A program made the translations under genes and the position numbers. 36,108 bases of DNA from Blastocatellia bacterium (GTDB lineage Bacteria; Acidobacteriota; Blastocatellia; HR10), in NCBI GenBank assembly GCA_035573895.1, contig DATLZR010000052.1:1-36108 (forward strand), written 5' to 3'. How positions within the stretch are numbered: position 1 is the stretch's first letter; the number at the start of each line of letters is the position of its first letter. The notes below the pieces were generated by a model, which was given only the letters and a program-made list of their open reading frames with translations, made no database searches and had not been told where the DNA came from. Shown here piece after piece: positions 1 through 9,691 of the stretch.

Positions 1-2472
1 GGTTTCCACCGGTCCGATGACCTCGCGGTAGGTGCATTCCTGCCGGTAGCAGTAGTGGATGATCCCCTCGCGTTTGCTGACTTTCTCCAGTACGAAACTG
101 CTTCCACAACGGGGACATTCCTTCTTCACCGGTTTATCCCAGACGGTGAACGAGCAGGTGGGATAGTTGTTGCACCCGTAGAAGATGCGCCCTCGCCGCG
201 ATCGTTTGACGACGAGTTCGCCGCGACAGGGAGTCAGCGGACAGGGGATACCGAGCTTCTCCTGCTGGATATAGGAGCAGTCGGGACGGCGGCTGCAGGC
301 GATGTACTCGCCGTAGGGTCCTTGCTTGAGCACCAGATGCGCTCCGCATTCGGGACACGTCTGATCGAGCGGACGATCAGGGGCGCTCAGTTGACCATCT
401 TTCTTGATGCGTCGCGTGGTGCGACACTCGGGATAGCCCGTGCAGGCGAGGAACTGACCGAAGCGACCGCGCTTGATGGCCATGGGGCGTCCACATCGCT
501 CGCATTTGATCTCACCGAACTGATTTTCGGCGTCGGCGATCTGGGCTTGAACCTCGGCTTCCGCTTCCGCCGTTCGGCGCGTCGCTCCACAGGACGGGCA
601 CTTGAGATAGGGGCCGTAGCGCCCCACTTTCTTCAACAGGAGTGCCCCGCACTGCGGACATTTTTCTTCGGTGGCCACGCCCGCCTTGACGTTCTCCATC
701 TCGCGCTCGGCCCGCTTTAAGTCAGCCTCAAACTTGCGGTAGAAATCCTTGAGCACCTTCACCCACTTCACCCGACCCTCTTCGATTTTATCCAGCTCCT
801 CCTCCATCTCCGCCGTGTACTGGACGTTGAAGATGTCGGTGAAGTGTTCGACCAGCAGATCGCAGACGAGCGTGCCCAGTTCGGTCGGTCGGAATTTGCC
901 CTGGATTTTCTCGACGTAATCGCGATCCTGGATGATGCTGAGGATTTGAGCGTAGGTCGAAGGTCGGCCAATTCCGTTCTCCTCCAGCGCCTTGACCAGG
1001 GTGGCCTCGGTGTAGCGCGGGGGCGGTTGGGTGAAATGTTGTTCGGGCACGATCTCCTGGACGGTGAGTCGCTCGCCGACCTCCAGAGGAGGCAGGACGG
1101 CCGTCGCCGCTTCGCCGTTATTATTTTCCTCCGATTCCTCGCGGGCCTCCTCGTAGACGGTGAGGAAACCCGCGAACTTGAGGACCGATCCGGTCGCCCG
1201 GAAGATGCAATCCCCCGCCTGAATGTCAATGATCGTTTGATCGAAGACGGCCGGTTTCATCTGGGATGCAACGAATCGTTGCCAGATCAGCTTGTAAAGT
1301 GCCAGCTCATCACGGCTGAGGTAGGGAGCGACGCTCTCAGGCGTTCGTTCGACCGAGGTCGGACGAATGGCCTCGTGGGCGTCCTGGGCATCCTTCTTCG
1401 AGCGATGGAGGTTCGGCTCGGCCGGGAGAACGTCCTCCCCGAAATGCTCGGCGATGAACCGGCGCACCTGCTCCAGTGCCGTCGGAGAGACTCGCGTCGA
1501 ATCCGTTCGCATGTAGGTGATGAGGCCGACGCTGCCCTCGGCGCCAAGCTCCACCCCTTCGTAGAGTTTTTGTGCCAGGCTCATCGTCTTCTTCACCGGG
1601 AAGCGCAGCCGCCGCGATGCTTCCTGTTGCAGCTTGCTGGTGGTAAAAGGAGGCGGAGGATTTCGCTTCTTTTCCCTGGTCTCGACCGAGGCGACGATGA
1701 AATCGGCTCCCGCGAGGGCAGCGATGATGTCACGGGCTTCGGCTTCGGTCTTGATGTGCCGCTCGGTCGGTTTCTCCGGCTCATCGAAATTCCCCGTCTT
1801 GACGGTCTTGTCACCGATGCGAACGAGGTTGGCCACAAACGGGGGAGGAAGCGCCGCCGAGAGGGTGGCGTGGATGGTCCAGTACTCGGTGGGGACGAAG
1901 TTTTGAATTTCTCGCTCCCGCTCCACGATCAGCCGCAGGGCGACCGATTGCACCCGACCGGCCGACAGCCCCCGCTTCACTTTCTTCCACAGAAGCGGAC
2001 TCACCAGATAGCCGACGAGCCGGTCGAGGATGCGTCGCGCCTGCTGGGCTTCATATTTGCGCAGGTCAATCTGCCCCGGATGCGCGAACGCCTCCAGCAC
2101 CGCCGCTCGCGTGATCTCGTTGCAGAGGACGCGATAAACGGGTTTTGTGTTTCGCGTCCCCACAAGCTCCTCCTTCAGATGCTGACAGATGGCTTCGCCT
2201 TCGCGGTCGGGATCGGCCGCCAGATAGATGGCCTCGGCCGCCGCGGCCGCTTTCTTCAACTCGGCGAGGATTTTCCGGTTGTTTTTCTTGATGCTGTCGG
2301 GGATGACGACGTAAGTGGGCTTGAAGCCGTTTTGAATATCTACGCCCAGTTCCTTCTCGGGCAGGTCCTTGATATGCCCGACGCTGGCCATGACCTTGTA
2401 GTCCGCGCCGAGATACTTATTGATCGTCCTGGCCTTGGCCGGTGATTCGACAATGACGAGATTCTTGGCCAT
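1..2472 (-). CDS. topA: DNA topoisomerase I (3' end cut by window edge)
   Basis: Type IA topoisomerase, which relaxes negatively supercoiled DNA in the cytoplasm through a 5'-phosphotyrosine link. The minus-strand frame is open from ATG 2472 to base 1 (824 codons, no stop reached). It begins MAKNLVIVESPAKA, the Toprim start, and has the acidic Toprim motif AADPDREGEAI. The active-site Tyr lies in LITYMRTDSTR. From about residue 650 the C-terminus holds five Cys4-type zinc-ribbon modules in a row (CPQCG, CERCG, CPECG, CPLTPC, CPRCG, each with a second Cys pair). It starts 3 nt after the dprA stop, so the two are probably co-transcribed, the usual dprA-topA order. The missing C-terminus is probably short. 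Recognition is firm. Confidence 0.96.
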   Translation of the reverse strand, partial: MAKNLVIVESPAKARTINKYLGADYKVMASVGHIKDLPEKELGVDIQNGFKPTYVVIPDSIKKNNRKILAELKKAAAAAEAIYLAADPDREGEAICQHLKEELVGTRNTKPVYRVLCNEITRAAVLEAFAHPGQIDLRKYEAQQARRILDRLVGYLVSPLLWKKVKRGLSAGRVQSVALRLIVEREREIQNFVPTEYWTIHATLSAALPPPFVANLVRIGDKTVKTGNFDEPEKPTERHIKTEAEARDIIAALAGADFIVASVETREKKRNPPPPFTTSKLQQEASRRLRFPVKKTMSLAQKLYEGVELGAEGSVGLITYMRTDSTRVSPTALEQVRRFIAEHFGEDVLPAEPNLHRSKKDAQDAHEAIRPTSVERTPESVAPYLSRDELALYKLIWQRFVASQMKPAVFDQTIIDIQAGDCIFRATGSVLKFAGFLTVYEEAREESEENNNGEAATAVLPPLEVGERLTVQEIVPEQHFTQPPPRYTEATLVKALEENGIGRPSTYAQILSIIQDRDYVEKIQGKFRPTELGTLVCDLLVEHFTDIFNVQYTAEMEEELDKIEEGRVKWVKVLKDFYRKFEADLKRAEREMENVKAGVATEEKCPQCGALLLKKVGRYGPYLKCPSCGATRRTAEAEAEVQAQIADAENQFGEIKCERCGRPMAIKRGRFGQFLACTGYPECRTTRRIKKDGQLSAPDRPLDQTCPECGAHLVLKQGPYGEYIACSRRPDCSYIQQEKLGIPCPLTPCRGELVVKRSRRGRIFYGCNNYPTCSFTVWDKPVKKECPRCGSSFVLEKVSKREGIIHYCYRQECTYREVIGPVET

Positions 2473-2475
2473 GAG

Positions 2476-3606
2476 TCACATCTTTTTCACGAAGTTCTTT
2501 CCCGGTAATTGGCTGATTTTACCCTTCACTTCGAGCTCGAGCAAGACCTGCATCAGCACGGACGAGGGAAGACCGCTTGTCGCCAGCAACTCATCAATGT
2601 GCGTGGGAGTATCGAATGAAAGAAGAGCGAGAACTTTCTGCTGGCGCTCATCGAGGGTCAACGTGAGCTGCTCGGCGTCGGGAGCGGGCGCCGCCAGCTC
2701 CTGCTGGAGGATCCGCCGACTGATGTCGTAGGGCAGCTCCTCGACGACATCGCGCCAGTACTGGACGAGCTTGGCCCCGCTTTTGATGAGATAGTTGGGA
2801 CCGAAGCTGGTGGCCGACGTGATATTGCCCGGCACGGCAAAAACATCGCGATCTTGTTCGATGGCCAGGCGAGCGGTGATAAGCGAGCCGCTCTGTTGAG
2901 CCGCTTCCACCACCACGACGCCGAGCGACAACCCGCTGATGATACGATTGCGAAAGGGGAAATTCTGCGGCGCCGGAGGCGTTCCCAGAGGGAATTCCGT
3001 CACCAGTGCCCCGCTGGAGCGAATCGCCTCGGCCAGTCGCTGATTCTCCCTCGGATAGGTGAGATCGAGCCCGGTGCCGAGGACGGCGATGGTTTTCCCT
3101 TTGGCTTCCAGGGCCCCGCGATGAGCGGCGGAGTCAATGCCCCGGGCGAATCCCGAAACAATCGTCAGCCCGCGCGCGGCCAGATCACGGGCCAGTTGTA
3201 CGGCGACATTGGCTCCGTAGGTGGAGGGACGGCGCGTTCCCACGATGGCGATACACGGCTGGCCGAGCGCCTCCTCCAGGCGGCCCAGGGCATAGAGCAC
3301 AATCGGCGGATCATAAATCTCGCGCAGGAGCGCCGGATACCGGGGATCGGCCAGAGTCACAACTTCCGCTCCCATGGCGTCGAGCCGCTTCAGCTCCTCC
3401 TCAGCCAGACGACGGGGCTCCGACGCATGGAGGCGATCAATCGCATCATCGCTCAGACCAAAGCTCTGCAGATCGGTCCGCGACGCGGCGAACACGGCCG
3501 CGGGCGATCCAAACCGCTCGATGAGTCGGCTCGCCGTGCGTGAGCCCACGCCGGTGATCAAACTCAAAGCCACCCAATCGTTGAGACCTTCCTGCGCGTG
3601 TGACAT
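2476..3606 (-). CDS. dprA: DNA processing protein DprA
   Basis: DprA/Smf binds incoming single-stranded DNA and loads RecA during natural transformation. The 376-residue product has an N-terminal helix-hairpin-helix/SAM-like region (residues ~10-75), then the Rossmann-like DNA-binding core with AIVGTRRPSTYG and SGFARGIDSAAH, and a C-terminal winged-helix (DprA_WH) segment near LDERQQKVLALLSF. I chose ATG 3606; a GTG four codons upstream (3618) is also open and neither has a clear ribosome binding site. Directly upstream of topA with a 3-nt gap. Its presence suggests possible competence but does not prove it, since dprA is widely kept in non-competent bacteria. Confidence 0.94.
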   Translation of the reverse strand: MSHAQEGLNDWVALSLITGVGSRTASRLIERFGSPAAVFAASRTDLQSFGLSDDAIDRLHASEPRRLAEEELKRLDAMGAEVVTLADPRYPALLREIYDPPIVLYALGRLEEALGQPCIAIVGTRRPSTYGANVAVQLARDLAARGLTIVSGFARGIDSAAHRGALEAKGKTIAVLGTGLDLTYPRENQRLAEAIRSSGALVTEFPLGTPPAPQNFPFRNRIISGLSLGVVVVEAAQQSGSLITARLAIEQDRDVFAVPGNITSATSFGPNYLIKSGAKLVQYWRDVVEELPYDISRRILQQELAAPAPDAEQLTLTLDERQQKVLALLSFDTPTHIDELLATSGLPSSVLMQVLLELEVKGKISQLPGKNFVKKM

Positions 3607-3778
3607 CGGGAATCTCACTGAACCGGACGTCAGCGAATCCGCTCCTTCCGGGACTGTCGTTGGTGCCTTTCAGGAGGAAAGGCGTTTTCTCTGACTGCCG
3701 GTGTCGCGCTCAAGGCGCATGAGTGTAGCCGCTCAGGACGAAGAAGGCAACTGCCGATTACCTCCGATCAACATTTCA

Positions 3779-3813
3779 CTCTCGATCCCGGTGTCGAGAA
3801 ACGGGATCGAGAG
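3779..3813 (-). terminator. Perfect 12-bp hairpin after the cytochrome peroxidase stop
   Basis: Arms at 3779-3790 and 3802-3813 are perfectly complementary (CTCTCGATCCCG with its inverse) around an 11-nt loop. It begins about 30 nt downstream of the minus-strand peroxidase stop. There is no strong U-tract, so it is either a weak intrinsic terminator, a 3'-end stabilising hairpin or a small repeat. The rest of the 3619-3843 gap holds no gene that I can see. Confidence 0.4.
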
Positions 3814-3843
3814 AGTCCGTGACTCGCCGACCGACAGATCCCT

Positions 3844-4929
3844 TCACTGCGGGAGCTGTCGGGGTCGCTCAATGGCCGGTAGCTCTCCGGTGAGCGACTT
3901 CAGGAATTCGACGACCGATTTCAGCTCGTCATCGGTGAACGGCTTGATCGGCATGATCTCTCCGTGTTCCTTCATGTACCGGCGACTTCGGCCATTGAGG
4001 GTGAAGAAGGCGACGTCTTCCAGCGTCGCCTCGTAGCCGTTGTGCAAATAGGGCGCCGTCAGAGCAATGTTGCGGAGCGTGGGCACGCGGAACTTCCCCA
4101 CGTCATATTCCTTCTTGGTCAGATTGTACAGGCCGTAGTCCGGCGCCATGTAGAGCGTCGTGCGGGCGATTTCATGATTGGTGAAGAAGCGCGTGCGATG
4201 GCAATCGGTGCATTTTCCGCGGGTGAGAAAGATCTCCAACCCTTTCTTCTGCTCCTCGGTGAGAGCTTCGGTGTCGCCCTCGATGAACTTATCGAAAGGA
4301 GAGGGGCCGGTGACGATTGTCCGCTCGAAGGTCGCCAGCGCCTTGGCCAGGCGGTCCGGCGTCACCTGATCGCTGCCGAAGGCCGCGCGAAACAGCGGGC
4401 CGTAGCCGGGGATGGCGGCAATGGCTCGGGCCGCTCGCTCGGGCGAACTGCCCATGTGCGGACTGGAGAGTTCCTTGAGGGCTTGATCTTCTAAACTCCT
4501 CGCCCGCCCATCCCAGAAGAATTTTTGATAGTAGGCGACGTTCAGCAGCGACGGCGTATTGCGCATCCCTTTGCGCCCACCGACTCCCACGCACACGACT
4601 CTGCCATCGGCCCAGGCTTTCTCCGGAATGTGACACGAAGCGCAACTTGTCTTTCTGTCGCCCGAAAGACGGGGATCGAAAAAGAGCATCTTCCCCAGTT
4701 CGACTTTCTCGGGAGTGATGGGATTATCGGGGGGCACGGGGACATTTCCCAATGGACCCAAGGCTGCTTTGAAGAACGCCTGCCGGGCCTTGTCGCTCAG
4801 TTGGGCCAGCGCCGCTTCCCGCCCCTTGGGAGGAGCTGACGTCGTCACTTCCTTGCGCCCGCAGCCCACCAACACCACCGACAGAAGGGAGAGGATCAAG
4901 GCCGGGAGAACGATTCTTTGCTTACCCAT
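3844..4929 (-). CDS. Di-haem cytochrome c peroxidase (MauG/CCP family), lipoprotein
   Basis: Periplasm-facing di-haem peroxidase that would reduce H2O2 using electrons from the respiratory chain. The 361-residue product has a lipoprotein signal peptide with lipobox LVGC (Cys23). Two c-type haem motifs follow: CASCH at 96-100 and CTDCH at 240-244, plus the family regions around FFDPRLSG and RVPTLRN. An earlier in-frame ATG at 5145 exists, but ATG 4929 is preferred: it has AAGGAGG 5-6 nt upstream and places the signal peptide at the N-terminus. It stands as a single gene with a hairpin downstream and a candidate promoter at 4966-4995. CCP and MauG subtypes cannot be separated by eye. Confidence 0.92.
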   Translation of the reverse strand: MGKQRIVLPALILSLLSVVLVGCGRKEVTTSAPPKGREAALAQLSDKARQAFFKAALGPLGNVPVPPDNPITPEKVELGKMLFFDPRLSGDRKTSCASCHIPEKAWADGRVVCVGVGGRKGMRNTPSLLNVAYYQKFFWDGRARSLEDQALKELSSPHMGSSPERAARAIAAIPGYGPLFRAAFGSDQVTPDRLAKALATFERTIVTGPSPFDKFIEGDTEALTEEQKKGLEIFLTRGKCTDCHRTRFFTNHEIARTTLYMAPDYGLYNLTKKEYDVGKFRVPTLRNIALTAPYLHNGYEATLEDVAFFTLNGRSRRYMKEHGEIMPIKPFTDDELKSVVEFLKSLTGELPAIERPRQLPQ

Positions 4930-4965
4930 AGCGTCCTCCTTCGTCGGAGAAAATCGTCCTCGCTT

Positions 4966-4995
4966 AGGATAGCCCTCCTCCCTGCTCCAGATCAA
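4966..4995 (-). promoter_or_regulatory. Candidate sigma70-type promoter for the cytochrome peroxidase gene
   Basis: Read on the minus strand: -35 TTGATC (4995-4990), an 18-nt spacer, and -10 TATCCT (4971-4966). Transcription would start near 4958, giving a leader of about 30 nt that contains the strong AAGGAGG site. Each box matches consensus at 4 of 6 positions, so this is tentative. Confidence 0.35.
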
Positions 4996-5116
4996 GAAAA
5001 GCTTCTCCGCTCCGAAAGGGACGGTCGAGGGTAAAACCATCGAGATCAAACGAATGAGCCCTCCGCCAGCAGGACCTTCCCTCTCTTCATGAGCCAGCAT
5101 ATTTAGCGCCCCGTGA

Positions 5117-5153
5117 GGAGCGGCATGTTTGGCCGACATGCACATGCCGCTCC
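5117..5153 (-). terminator. Perfect 11-bp hairpin after the S9 peptidase stop
   Basis: Arms GGAGCGGCATG (5117-5127) and CATGCCGCTCC (5143-5153) pair perfectly around a 15-nt loop. It starts about 20 nt past the minus-strand stop of the S9 peptidase. Only a short A/T patch follows and there is no run of T, so termination is plausible but not certain. Confidence 0.4.
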
Positions 5154-5173
5154 GCCGGAGCCGGGGGATCCCC

Positions 5174-7669
5174 CTAGCGCATCCCCGTCCGCGAGGATCG
5201 TGCGGATGACTGTCCGGCCACCGTCAGTGGAGGGAGCGGACGCTTGAGCACCTCCTCGAAGAGATTGAAGATGCGCCGATAAGAATCCAGCCGCGAGGAC
5301 TCGTTCTGCCACCCGTGATCCTCGATGGGCATGGTGGCCAGCTCCCAGCCGGTCTTCTTCAACTCGATGAGCCGTTGAACCAGACGGATGGTGTCTTGAT
5401 AGTGGACATTGCGGTCGTGCATTCCGTGAAGGATGAGCAACCGATCCTTCAACCCATCGGCATGGTAGATGGGCGAACTCCGACGATACGCTTCCTCGTC
5501 CTCATAGGGGAGATTGAGAATGTTCGACGTGTAGGGATGGTTGTAGTGGGCCCAATCGGTCACCGGATAGAGCGCTGCTCCGGCAGCGAACACGCCCGGA
5601 TGTTTGAACAGCGCCATCAGGGTGAAGAATCCGCCGTAGCTGCCTCCGTAGATGCCGATGCGGCGGGGGTCAATCCCCTGCGTCTGTGCGAGCCAGCGGG
5701 CCGCCGCCACGGCTGAATCCACGTCCTTGCCGCCCATGTTACGGTAAATGGCCGTGCGACAGTCGCGCCCGTAGCCCGATGAGCCGCGATAATCGAGATC
5801 GAGTACGGTGTAGCCCGCCTGGAGGAGGACGTTGAAAAACGGCGTCGTCCCGAAGCCTCCCCAATTCTTGAACACGCTCTGCGCGTATCCGGCACCGTGC
5901 ACATAGATCACCGCCGGTCGCGTCGGATGAGGAACATCCGGCTTATAGAGGCGGGCGTAGAGCAGGTTGCCGTCGGCATCGGGGATGGTCACGATCTCGA
6001 ACTTTCGCCAGCGATAACTCTTGAACTCGTCGGTGTAGGAATCGGTCAGGCGGGTCATCGGGGCTCCCGGCCGATTCTCCATCAGGTAGAGATCGGGAGG
6101 CATATCGGGATTGGTGTAGATCACGGCCATCCACTTTTCATCGGGCGAGAGGGTGACGGAATAAACGCCTTCGCCGCTCGTGATGCGGGTGAGAGATCCG
6201 CCGGTCACCGGCAGAGAATAGAAGTGGCGCTCGCCGGGATGAGGCTCGCTGGCGGTGATGTAAAACGTCTTCTTATCGCGGGAGAGTTGCACGCCGGTGA
6301 TCTCCCAGCGACCCGACGTGAGCGGTCGAGCCGGACCACCGTCAATGGAAATCGTGTAGAGGTGGAAATAGCCGTCCCGCTCGCTGCGGAACCAGATGGT
6401 GCGATTGTCGGCCAGCCAGCCATACGGTCCCTGGCTTAAGATCCAGGCGTCATCATGCTCGGCATCGAGAATGCGAGCGGTCGCCTGGGCGACATCCAGG
6501 AGCACGATCCAACGATCCTTATTATCGCGGGCCCGCAGGACGCAAAAGGCCTGGCGGCCATCGTCGGACCATTGCACGGCCACCCCGCCGGGGCCACCAA
6601 ACGGACCGGCCTCCGGGCTCATCAATTGAAAGCCGTACTCTCGCTTGCCCAATCCCATATCCACATAGCGGATCGCTCCTGTTTCCGTATCCATCACGCC
6701 GAGCTTCTGCTGCACCTGCGGAGCGCCAACTTTCACGCGACCCGTCCCGCCGATTTGCGTGGCCAATCGTTCGGTCTCCACATATCCGCTCCGGGTGACG
6801 TACTTGGGCATTTCGGGGATTTTGGCGCGGGCGGCTTCGGTGCGATCGTTGAGGATGAAGGTCACGAACTTTCGATCCGGGCTCAATTGCAGGCTGGTGA
6901 CCGATTCGTTCTCTTTCAGGTAGGTGGGATCGGGAAAAGGTCCTCGCTCGCGTTTGGTCCGTTCCTTCTGCTCCTTCTCCTCCTTATCCTGCTTCCGAAT
7001 GATCTCGAAGAGTTCGAGCTGCTGTTTCTCCAGATACTCATCCTGCCTGGAGAGTTTGGGCTTTTCCTCGGGATCGCGGCCCCGGCGAAAATCGGTGATC
7101 TGCCGGGTCTCGCCGGTCTCGATCACCCACTCGAAGAGGTTATCGCCCCGCTGGTAGACGATGCTCCGCTCATCGAAGCTGAAGCGAGGGTTCGACTCCG
7201 CGTCGGCTGTGCGTGTGATCTGGCGCGTCCGGCCGCTGCGGATGTCGTGAAGATAAAGGTCGCCCTGAAAAGCGTAGACTTTCAAGGTTCCGGCAGCGTT
7301 GCGATCGCCGGGATTGGATGAGAGCCAGCGCTTCTCTTCATCGGCGACCTTCCGCGGTGTGGCTCCCGGCGTGCGAATATCCAGTTCGTAGAGTTCGGCG
7401 CGATCCTGTCGTTCGGGATTCCATTGAAAATGCAGTTTGCTTCCATCCTCGGTCCAGCGAATTTGCGACGGGGGGGTTCCGGCCCATTTGCCGGGATCGC
7501 GCGAGATGGCTTCGAGCGTCAGTTGCGGAGGAGGTGGAGCGGCCGGTGACGTGCTTCTCCGGGCGCTCCTTTGACCCGTCCCCGCGAGTGCTCCAAACGG
7601 GAGCGTCAGCCCCCAGATGAGGGTGAGTGTCACGGCGATGAGTCGGGCAACCGATAGGCGTAGACGCAT
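5174..7669 (-). CDS. Secreted S9 family peptidase (prolyl oligopeptidase/DPP-IV type)
   Basis: Serine peptidase likely cleaving peptides, often after proline, outside the cytoplasm. The 831-residue product opens with a signal peptide (hydrophobic residues ~8-30, ending near GALAG). Residues ~45-560 form a beta-propeller with repeated TolB/PD40-like strands such as SPDRKFVTF and SPDEKWMAV. The alpha/beta-hydrolase domain follows, with Ser677 in GGSYGG, Asp752 in GMHDRN and His785 in EDHGW; all three catalytic residues are present. ATG 7669 was chosen because AGGAGG lies 9 nt upstream and the signal peptide follows directly; the longer frame to 7846 lacks both. A Lys/Glu-rich stretch near residues 225-255 (EKEQKERTKRER) interrupts the propeller. 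It diverges from polX. Confidence 0.93.
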   Translation of the reverse strand: MRLRLSVARLIAVTLTLIWGLTLPFGALAGTGQRSARRSTSPAAPPPPQLTLEAISRDPGKWAGTPPSQIRWTEDGSKLHFQWNPERQDRAELYELDIRTPGATPRKVADEEKRWLSSNPGDRNAAGTLKVYAFQGDLYLHDIRSGRTRQITRTADAESNPRFSFDERSIVYQRGDNLFEWVIETGETRQITDFRRGRDPEEKPKLSRQDEYLEKQQLELFEIIRKQDKEEKEQKERTKRERGPFPDPTYLKENESVTSLQLSPDRKFVTFILNDRTEAARAKIPEMPKYVTRSGYVETERLATQIGGTGRVKVGAPQVQQKLGVMDTETGAIRYVDMGLGKREYGFQLMSPEAGPFGGPGGVAVQWSDDGRQAFCVLRARDNKDRWIVLLDVAQATARILDAEHDDAWILSQGPYGWLADNRTIWFRSERDGYFHLYTISIDGGPARPLTSGRWEITGVQLSRDKKTFYITASEPHPGERHFYSLPVTGGSLTRITSGEGVYSVTLSPDEKWMAVIYTNPDMPPDLYLMENRPGAPMTRLTDSYTDEFKSYRWRKFEIVTIPDADGNLLYARLYKPDVPHPTRPAVIYVHGAGYAQSVFKNWGGFGTTPFFNVLLQAGYTVLDLDYRGSSGYGRDCRTAIYRNMGGKDVDSAVAAARWLAQTQGIDPRRIGIYGGSYGGFFTLMALFKHPGVFAAGAALYPVTDWAHYNHPYTSNILNLPYEDEEAYRRSSPIYHADGLKDRLLILHGMHDRNVHYQDTIRLVQRLIELKKTGWELATMPIEDHGWQNESSRLDSYRRIFNLFEEVLKRPLPPLTVAGQSSARSSRTGMR

Positions 7670-7875
7670 AGATTCGATCCTCCTTGCTGAAGTGATTTCG
7701 CCACTGGTTACGTCTGACCGTACGAGGAAAGTTACATCCCGCTTCCCACCGCAAGCAAGCAAAAAGGGGCTCCTTCCTCGCGTGCATCCCCGAGCGTCTC
7801 GCATCGGGGCGGGCACCGAGCGATCCCTTGCAATCCCCCCGCTCATCGTGGTTATCTATTTCGGGACAAGGAGCC

Positions 7876-9609
7876 ATGGCCATAACCAATGCAGATGTCG
7901 CTCGCCTCTTTCGTGAGATCGCCTTCCTGCTCGATATGGAGGGCGTGGCCTTCAAGCCGCGCGCCTACGAAAAGGCGGCTCATGCGATTGAAGCGATGAC
8001 CGAGCCGCTCACCGATGTCTACCGACGGGGAGGTCTGGCGGCTCTCGAAGCGATTCCCGGCGTCGGGCGGAGCCTGGCCGAAAAGATCGCCGAATATCTT
8101 CAGTCGGGCCGGATGACCTACTACGAGGAACTCAAAGCGAAGTACCCGATTGATCTCCCCTCGCTCATGGGCATCGAGGGCGTGGGACCGAAAATGATTC
8201 GCACCCTCTACGAAGAACTCGGAGTGAAAACGCTCGACGATCTGGAACAGGCGGCCCGTCAGGGCCGCATTCGCCATCTCCCTCGCTTCGGCGAGAAGAT
8301 GGAGCAGAAGATTCTCAAAGGGATTGAATTTCGCCGTCGCCACGGCACGCGATTTTTGCTCGGCGAGGTGCTGCCGTTGGTGCAAGAGCTGTGCCAGCGG
8401 CTGGCGGCACGGGACGACGTCGAGATGATCGAAATCGCCGGTTCCATCCGCCGACGCAAAGAGACCGTGGGAGATGCTGACCTGCTGGTTGTCTCTCGCC
8501 GCCCCGGCCCGGTCATGGACTTTTTCGTCGCTCAACCTGAAGTCCTGCACGTCCAGGCCAAGGGCGAGACCAAAACCAGCGTCAAATTGAAAAACGGCAT
8601 GGATGTGGATCTGCGAGTGGTCGAGCGAGAGAGCTTTGGTGCCGCCCTCCAGTACTTCACCGGCAGCAAGGATCACAACATCGAACTGCGCCGCATCGCC
8701 GAGAAGAAAGGCTGGAAGCTCAACGAGTATGGATTGTTCAAAGGCCGCAGGCGCATCGCCGGACGAACCGAAGAAGAAATTTATGACGCCCTCGGCCTCT
8801 CCTACATCCCCCCGGAACTGAGAGAAAATCAGGGGGAGATCGAAGCCGCGCGCGAGGGGCGGCTGCCCCGGCTCATCCCCTACGGGTCACTGCGCGGCGA
8901 CCTTCAGGTTCAAACCAACTGGACCGATGGAGCCAATACGATCGAAGAAATGGCGCTCGAAGCCAAGCGCCTCGGCCTTGAATATATCGCCATCACCGAC
9001 CATACCCGGAGCCTGGCCATGACCGGAGGCTCGGACGAGAAGAAACTCCTCCGCCAGATGCGGGAGATTGATCGGCTCAACGAGAAACTCGACGGAATTC
9101 GCCTGCTCAAGGGAGCCGAAGTCAACATCCAGCGCGATGGGACGCTCGACATTCGCGATGATGTTCTGGCGCAGCTAGATGTCGTGGGGGTGGCCGTCCA
9201 CTCCCACTTCAACCTCTCGCGGCAGGAGATGACCGAGCGGATCATTCGAGCAATGCGGCACCCCTACGCCGACATCCTGTTTCACCCCACCGGGCGGGTG
9301 CTTCACAAGCGCGAGCCTTACGAGGTGGATATTGATGAGATCATCCGGGTGGCGAAAGAAACGGGAACGATCCTGGAAATTGATGCCTATCCCGAACGGC
9401 TCGACCTCAAAGACGAGCACATCCGGCGAGCCGTCCAAGCCGGTGTCCCGCTGGTCATAGACTCGGACGCGCATCATCTCAGTCACTTTCGCGTCCTCAG
9501 TTACGGGATTGCTCAAGCGCGTCGTGGCTGGGCACGATCGGAAGATATTCTCAACACGCTTCCCTGCGATGAATTCCTCGCCCGATTGAAGCGGCGCCGT
9601 CTCCGGTGA
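7876..9609 (+). CDS. polX: DNA polymerase/3'-5' exonuclease PolX with altered PHP motif
   Basis: Family X repair polymerase. The 577-residue product has an N-terminal HhH/lyase-like domain (residues ~1-150, with [15 protein letters not shown] and [12 protein letters not shown]). The nucleotidyltransferase core includes GS at 189-190 and catalytic Asp200/Asp202 in GDADLLV, with the third Asp in MDVDLRV. A C-terminal PHP domain runs from ~335. In the PHP domain the first motif reads DLQVQT (Gln344, Gln346) where the family usually has an HxH pair, while TDH, VHSHFN, HPTGR and DSDAHH are kept. ATG 7876 fits family starts; an AAGGAG lies unusually close (2 nt). The open frame extends 16 codons upstream to 7828. 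Polymerase function is likely intact; nuclease function is uncertain. Confidence 0.93.
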   Translation: MAITNADVARLFREIAFLLDMEGVAFKPRAYEKAAHAIEAMTEPLTDVYRRGGLAALEAIPGVGRSLAEKIAEYLQSGRMTYYEELKAKYPIDLPSLMGIEGVGPKMIRTLYEELGVKTLDDLEQAARQGRIRHLPRFGEKMEQKILKGIEFRRRHGTRFLLGEVLPLVQELCQRLAARDDVEMIEIAGSIRRRKETVGDADLLVVSRRPGPVMDFFVAQPEVLHVQAKGETKTSVKLKNGMDVDLRVVERESFGAALQYFTGSKDHNIELRRIAEKKGWKLNEYGLFKGRRRIAGRTEEEIYDALGLSYIPPELRENQGEIEAAREGRLPRLIPYGSLRGDLQVQTNWTDGANTIEEMALEAKRLGLEYIAITDHTRSLAMTGGSDEKKLLRQMREIDRLNEKLDGIRLLKGAEVNIQRDGTLDIRDDVLAQLDVVGVAVHSHFNLSRQEMTERIIRAMRHPYADILFHPTGRVLHKREPYEVDIDEIIRVAKETGTILEIDAYPERLDLKDEHIRRAVQAGVPLVIDSDAHHLSHFRVLSYGIAQARRGWARSEDILNTLPCDEFLARLKRRRLR

Positions 9610-9691
9610 CGTACCGCAGACTTCAGGCCACCGAACAGGCTCAATCGCCAACGTTACCTCCGTCACAGAGCAGATGGCCGGCGCTGCCGCC

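Noticed and set aside
844-2445. 533-residue plus-strand open frame opposite topA
   Set aside because: Antisense shadow of a clear topoisomerase; Arg/Gly/Leu-rich with no family motif, as expected in high-GC DNA.
7670-7875. Promoters in the S9 peptidase/polX divergent gap
   Set aside because: TTGCTT/TGTAAC (minus, 16-nt spacer) and TTGCAA with TATCTA (plus, 19-nt spacer) match consensus poorly; not enough to annotate.
9610-9691. Bidirectional terminator between polX and the kinase
   Set aside because: Only short GTGACG/CGTCAC and GC-rich pairings are present, with no convincing stem and no T-run.
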